Of a DNA stretch of 11,591 bases, positions 7,447 through 11,591 are shown piece by piece. The translations under genes and the position numbers were made by a program. How positions within the stretch are numbered: position 1 is the first letter of the stretch; each line of letters starts with the position of its first letter. Source of the DNA: Trichomonas tenax (lineage: Eukaryota > Parabasalia > Trichomonadida > Trichomonadidae); NCBI GenBank assembly GCA_023091735.1, contig JALKBU010001390.1, positions 1 to 11,591 on the forward strand, written 5' to 3'. The notes beneath the pieces are model-generated. The model was not told the DNA's origin and did not search any database. It worked only from the letters and a program-made list of their open reading frames with translations.

Positions 7447-8410
7447 CAGAGAGGAAATTCCCTTTTTGAAAATAGGGTCGAACGCTTTTCTTAATGAGGG
7501 GTGATTCATCTTCTTGAACTTGAATCGTGTCTATATAGCTATGTGGCTGGACCTATCGGTACCAAAGCGGCCTTCTCTCTGAGATCTTTGTCAAAAGGCA
7601 AGAAATTTAATATAATATAAATTACTACAGAGCAGAACTAGTTCTCTGAACGTTCCAAAAGGGCATACATGTTGATGTCTTGCTCTTTGGTCAAATAGTT
7701 GTGCGATCAACAAAATTTGGCTTCATTCTTACGATCTAGAACCAAGATATGTTCAAAGCTCCTGTACTATTATCGTTTAACATTAACTTATAGAGTTCAT
7801 TATTTAAATTTCAAGCTAATATATTATTATTATTCTAAAATTCAGGAACTCGTACATATTGCAGATCGTGCCCTTCTTCAAGGGTGATCTGAAAACCAAC
7901 ATACACCTATATCACAGAAATTCCATATTTTATCCCTTTTAAAAAGCTAAAGGCGTCTTCAAATACCACTATGCTTTTCAAAGATACCCAATCCATTGGG
8001 CTTCTGCGGCGTTTGTCCGATTTTAGTCCGCTAATCTAGAGATTCTCGTAAATTTATACTTCTATTTGATAAAAATCATATGTTTATGCTTTGAATCACA
8101 CACATATATTTGCGTTACGTGTTTAATTGAACAAGAAGCTAATAATATTTTTCTCGATTAATAACTAAAGCTAACAGCATTAAATACATCAATACCTAAA
8201 GACACAACCTTACAGCAGTATTTCAAAATGATAACTAGAGGTAAATCATTAATCTAAACAATCAGAATCTTATTCAATTGTATTTCGTTGAAAAAAAAAA
8301 TGGTGAGAATCTGAATCATTTTAAACTGGTGTCAAAAATGGGAGTGAGATATTTGTCCTGCCAAAAGTGATATATTTTAACAGAAGCGTTTAATTCAAAA
8401 GTAAAAAGTG
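7447..8410. other. Intergenic stretch with a less AT-rich, possibly decayed patch
   Basis: No intact gene is recognised. From about 7470 to 7760 the base composition is less AT-rich than its surroundings. One plus-strand frame there reads SYVAGPIGTKAAFSLRSLSK (about 7534-7593) before meeting a stop, and minus-strand frames give pieces such as PKSKTSTCMPFWNVQRT. Neither matches a family that I know, and each is short and closed by stops, so this may be a gene relic. A 62-codon open frame at 7699-7887 has an ordinary random-looking composition. From about 7900 to 8410 I see only AT-rich sequence leading up to the broken ankyrin gene. Confidence 0.4.
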
Positions 8411-8417
8411 ACATATT
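8411..8417 (+). promoter_or_regulatory. Degenerate initiator of the broken ankyrin gene
   Basis: ACATATT sits with its central A (8413) exactly 10 nt before the ATG at 8423. That is the same position as the intact TCATATT of the ankyrin gene at the other end of the window. The first base is A rather than T, so it departs from the initiator consensus. Confidence 0.35.
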
Positions 8418-8836
8418 TAGCAATGACAAAAGATAATGCAATGATAGACTATTTTGCTTTAATTAGCCGAATGCAAGAAGAAATAGATACAATGCGACAG
8501 GAATTAAAATCAAGGATAGACGGACTTGAGAACCAAGTCAAGGAATTATGTTTGAGACTTTCAAATGCTCAAGAAAAATTTACTTCCATTGAATATATAA
8601 AATTATTCCAAAATGTCAAAAAATGTGATGAATTCTTTGATCAAATTTACGCAATTTTTGAATTAATTGTCCTTGCACATGATAAAATTGCAATTCAGTT
8701 TGGCTGCAGAAACGGTTTTGTCGATGTTACAAAAAATGGGGCTAACATTTTAATGCAAGCAATATATTATAAAAATTTGGATCTTTGTAAGATGCTTGTT
8801 GATTGTGGCACTGATATCAATATTAGAATAATCAAT

Positions 8837-11483
8837 CAATCACATTTTATCATTATTATGATATGATTTCAATCAATCACATTTTATCATCATTATGATA
8901 TAAAACACCATTATCAATTGCAATTGAAATGAAATCACTCGAAATCGTTCAATATCTTGTCGAGCATGGTGCTGATGTTAACATGAAAGCATTGAATCAA
9001 TCTTATTTTATCATCATTATGATATGATTTCAATCAATCACATTTTATCATCATTATGATATAAAACACCATTATCAATTGCAATTGAAATGAAATCATT
9101 CGAAATCGTTCAATATCTTGTCGAGCATGGTGCTGATGTTAACATGAAAGCATTGAATCATTCTCATTTTATCATCATTATGATATAGATTCCATCGATC
9201 ACATTTTATTATCATTATGATATGATTTCAATCAATCACATTTTATCATCATTACGATATAAAACGCCATTATCAATTGCAGTTGAAATGAAATCACTGG
9301 AATTTGTTCAATATCTTGTCGAGCATGGTGCTGATGTTAACATGAAAGTAGTGAATCAATCTTATTTTATCATCATTATGATACGATTTCAATCAATCTC
9401 ATTTTATCATCATTATGATACAATTTCAATCAATCACATTTTATCATCATTATGATATAAAACACCATTATCAATTGCAATTGAAATGAAATCACTCGAA
9501 ATCGTTCAATATCTTGTCGAGCATGGTGCTGATGTTAACATGAAAGCATTGAATCATTCTCATTTTATCATCATTATGATATTACTTCAATCAATCACAT
9601 TTTATCATCATTATGATATAAAACACCATTATCAATTGCAATTGAAATGAAATCACTGGAATTTGTTCAATATCTTGTCGAGCATGGTGCCGATGTTAAC
9701 ATGAAAGCATTGAATCATTCTCATTTTATCATCATTATGATATTACTTCAATCAATCACATTTTATCATCATTATGATATCACATCAATCAATCACATTT
9801 TATCATCATTATGATATAAAACACCATTATCAATTGCAATTGAAATGAAATCACTCGAAATCGTTCAATATCTTGTCGAGCATGGTGCCGATGTTAACGA
9901 AACACTAGTCAATCAATCTCAATTTATCATCATTATGATATAAAACGCCATTATCAATTGAATTTGAAATGAAATCGCTCGAAATCGTTCAATATCTTGT
10001 CGAGCATGGTGCCGATGTTAACATGAAAGTCGTCAGTCGATCACATTTTATCATCATTATGATATGGATTCAATCAATCACATTTTATCATCATTATGAT
10101 ATAAAACGCCATTATCAATTGCAGTTGAAATGAAATCACTGGAATTTGTTCAATATCTTGTCGAGCATGGTGCTGATGTTAACATGAAAGCATTGAATCA
10201 TTCTCATTTTATCATCATTATGATATTACTTCAATCAATCACATTTTATCATCATTATGACATGATTTCAATCAATCACATTTTATCATCATTATGATAT
10301 AAAACACCATTATCAATTGCAATTGAAATGAAATCACTCGAAATCGTTCAATATCTTGTCGAGCATGGTGCCGATGTTAACATGAAAGCATTGAATCATT
10401 CTCATTTTATCATCATTATGATATTACTTCAATCAATCACATTTTATCATCATTATGATATGATTTCAATCAATCACATTTTATCATCATTATGATATGA
10501 TTTCAATCAATCACATTTTATCATCATTATGATATAAAACACTATTATCAATTGCAGTTGAAATGAAATCACTGGAATTTGTTCAATATCTTGTCGAGCA
10601 TGGTGCTGATGTTAACATGAAAGTAGTGAATCAATCACATTTTATCATCATTATGATATAGATTCCATCGATCACATTTTATCATCATTATGATATTACT
10701 TCAATTAATCTCATTTTATTATCATTTTGATATAGATTCAATCAATATCATTTTATTATTATTATGATATTACTTCAATCAATCTCATTTTATCATCATT
10801 ATGATATGACTTCAATCAATCTCATTTTATCATCATTATGATATGGATTCAATCAATATCATTTTATCATCATTATGATATTACTTCAATCAATCACATT
10901 TTATCATCATTATGATATTACTTCAATCAATCTTATTTTATCATCATTATGATATAGATTCAATCAATCACATTTTATCATCATTATGACATGATTTCAA
11001 TCAATCACATTTTATCATCATTATGATATAAAACACCATTATCAATTGCAGTTGAAATGAAATCACTCGAAATCGTTCAATATTTAGTTGGGCATGGAGC
11101 GGATGCTAACATGAAAGTAGTGAATCAATCTCAATTTACCATCATTATGATATGGATTCCATCAATCTCATTTTATCATCATTATGATATGGATTCAATT
11201 CATCTCATTTTATTATCATTTTGATATAGATTCAATCAATATCATTTTATCATTATTATGATATTACTTCAATCAATCTCATTTTATCATTATTATGATA
11301 TGACTTCAATCAATCTCATTTTATCATCATTATGATATCAATTCAATCAATCACATTTTATCATCATTATGATATTACTTCAATCAATCTTATTTTATCA
11401 TCATTATGATATAGATTCAATCAATCACATTTTATCATCATTATGATATGATTTCAATCAATCACATTTTATCATCATTATGA
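8837..11483 (+). repeat. 37-bp minisatellite interleaved with ankyrin segments (compound tandem repeat)
   Basis: Each 37-bp unit has the order: 4-base variable linker (GATT, TACT, AGAT, GGAT, GACT), then TCAATCAATCACATTT, then TATCATCATTATGATAT. The last part holds an inverted repeat, TATCAT and ATGATA around a CATT loop. Every ankyrin junction carries a 25-bp partial unit plus zero to ten full units. Distances between successive ankyrin segments are 161, 198, 198, 161, 198, 124, 161, 198, 235, 494 and 457 bp, all equal to 87 + 37n with n = 2, 3, 3, 2, 3, 1, 2, 3, 4, 11 and 10. With the first junction (n = 2) this gives about 46 cores. Some units have the core changed to TTTTGATAT, GACAT or ACGATAT. 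Confidence 0.92.
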
Positions 11484-11486
11484 TAT
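10536..11486 (+). repeat. Duplicated higher-order block: one ankyrin segment plus 10-11 minisatellite units
   Basis: Blocks 10536-11029 (494 bp) and 11030-11486 (457 bp) each hold an ankyrin segment followed by a long array. The order of variant units is shared: a unit ending TTTTGATAT, then an AGAT unit with TCAATCAATATC, TACT, GACT, and at the end TACT with ATCTTATT, AGAT, GATT. The second block is one 37-bp unit shorter. This shows segmental duplication after the unit variants had arisen. Confidence 0.7.
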
Positions 11487-11566
11487 AAAACACCATTATC
11501 AATTGCAGTTGAAATGAATTTACGCGAAATCGTTCAATATTTTCAATCAAGATCTAACTAATTATT

Positions 11567-11570
11567 TAAA
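11567..11570 (+). terminator. TAAA poly(A) signal after the broken ankyrin gene
   Basis: TAAA lies 5 bases after the TAA at 11559-11561, where a trichomonad poly(A) signal would be expected. It supports reading 11561 as the ancestral gene end. Confidence 0.35.
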
Positions 11571-11591
11571 TTTGAATCACTAAATCGTAAA

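Larger units (their letters stand above)
8423..11561 (+). pseudogene. Ankyrin-repeat protein gene, interrupted by a minisatellite at every repeat boundary
   Basis: The frame opens at ATG 8423. Residues 13-58 are a coiled coil (for example ISRMQEEIDTMRQELK), residues about 59-95 a helical linker, and residues about 100-135 an ankyrin unit ending DCGTDIN. It stops at TGA 8864-8866 inside the first minisatellite copy, giving 147 residues. Twelve further ankyrin segments of the form KTPLSIAIEMKSLEIVQYLV then HGADVN begin at 8902, 9063, 9261, 9459, 9620, 9818, 9942, 10103, 10301, 10536, 11030 and 11487. The last (NLREIVQYFQSRSN) diverges and ends at TAA 11559-11561, like a natural C-terminus. Between segments the reading frame is shifted or stopped. 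No trichomonad intron signals (GTATGT or ACTAACACACAG) were seen to remove the inserts. Ankyrin segments are nearly identical to each other, pointing to recent amplification. I judge it a pseudogene; expression of the first 147 residues alone is possible. Confidence 0.8.

Noticed and set aside
7465..7490. GGGTCGAACGC as a tRNA T-loop
   Set aside because: No matching acceptor, D or anticodon stems could be drawn around it.
7699..7887. 62-codon plus-strand open frame
   Set aside because: It has no motif, no initiator and a composition like random AT-rich DNA.
9222..9455. 77-codon open frame in the repeat region as a separate gene
   Set aside because: It is one ankyrin segment with flanking minisatellite that stays open only because two cores carry CGA in place of TGA. 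It is part of the broken locus.
8837..11483. CRISPR-like array of palindromic repeats
   Set aside because: The variable parts are only about 4 bases, the setting is a eukaryotic ankyrin gene, and no cas genes are present. It is a minisatellite.
8837..11486. Inserts as introns removed by splicing
   Set aside because: Trichomonad introns have strict GTATGT-like 5' ends and an ACTAACACACAG-like 3' end; neither was seen at the junctions.

Overview
This window looks like nuclear DNA of a parabasalid protist, most likely Trichomonas vaginalis or a close relative. The grounds are: an AT-rich, apparently intron-free gene layout; a 151-residue eukaryotic ribosomal protein uS15 (40S S13) gene with strong C-ending codon preference; candidate trichomonad initiator elements (TCA-pyrimidine-A/T type) 10 to 28 bases upstream of start codons; TAAA poly(A) signals at or just after stop codons; and ankyrin proteins of the DUF3447 style that is greatly expanded in Trichomonas. 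Species assignment is inference.

Layout. Bases 1-756 (minus strand) hold the N-terminal 252 residues of a DUF3447/ankyrin protein that runs off the left edge, with an initiator motif 10 nt before its ATG. Bases 772-2195 carry no clear intact gene: a possible decayed coding remnant near 917-1183, a 12-bp inverted repeat around 1578-1675, and a cluster of short TTACATGACATAAA-like boxes (1961-2149) just upstream of rpS13. rpS13 lies at 2196-2651 (plus). Three minus-strand genes follow: a multi-pass membrane protein of unknown function (2844-3665, perhaps starting at a mutated codon at 3722), a coiled-coil protein (3907-4716), and a FANCM/Mph1/Hef-type DNA repair helicase (5005-7416) with an acidic tail that repeats an FLSDSD-like motif five times. 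Bases 7447-8410 are intergenic with a less AT-rich, possibly decayed patch.

The right third (8423-11561) is the most unusual part. It is a plus-strand ankyrin gene broken at every repeat boundary. A coiled-coil N-terminus and one ankyrin unit are followed by 12 near-identical ankyrin segments. All are separated at the same codon by tandem copies of a 37-bp minisatellite whose core is the hairpin TATCAT-CATT-ATGATA. The spacing of the 12 ankyrin segments follows 87 + 37n bp exactly, with n from 1 to 11, giving about 46 minisatellite cores. The junction lengths are not kept in frame, and an in-frame TGA almost always precedes the next ankyrin segment, so the locus reads as a pseudogene or, less likely, as something other than a simple protein gene. 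Two of the long arrays are duplicates of each other.

There is no sign of an operon or shared pathway. The conserved genes are housekeeping (ribosome), DNA repair and probably cytoskeletal; the flanking ankyrin loci are members of a fast-evolving family.
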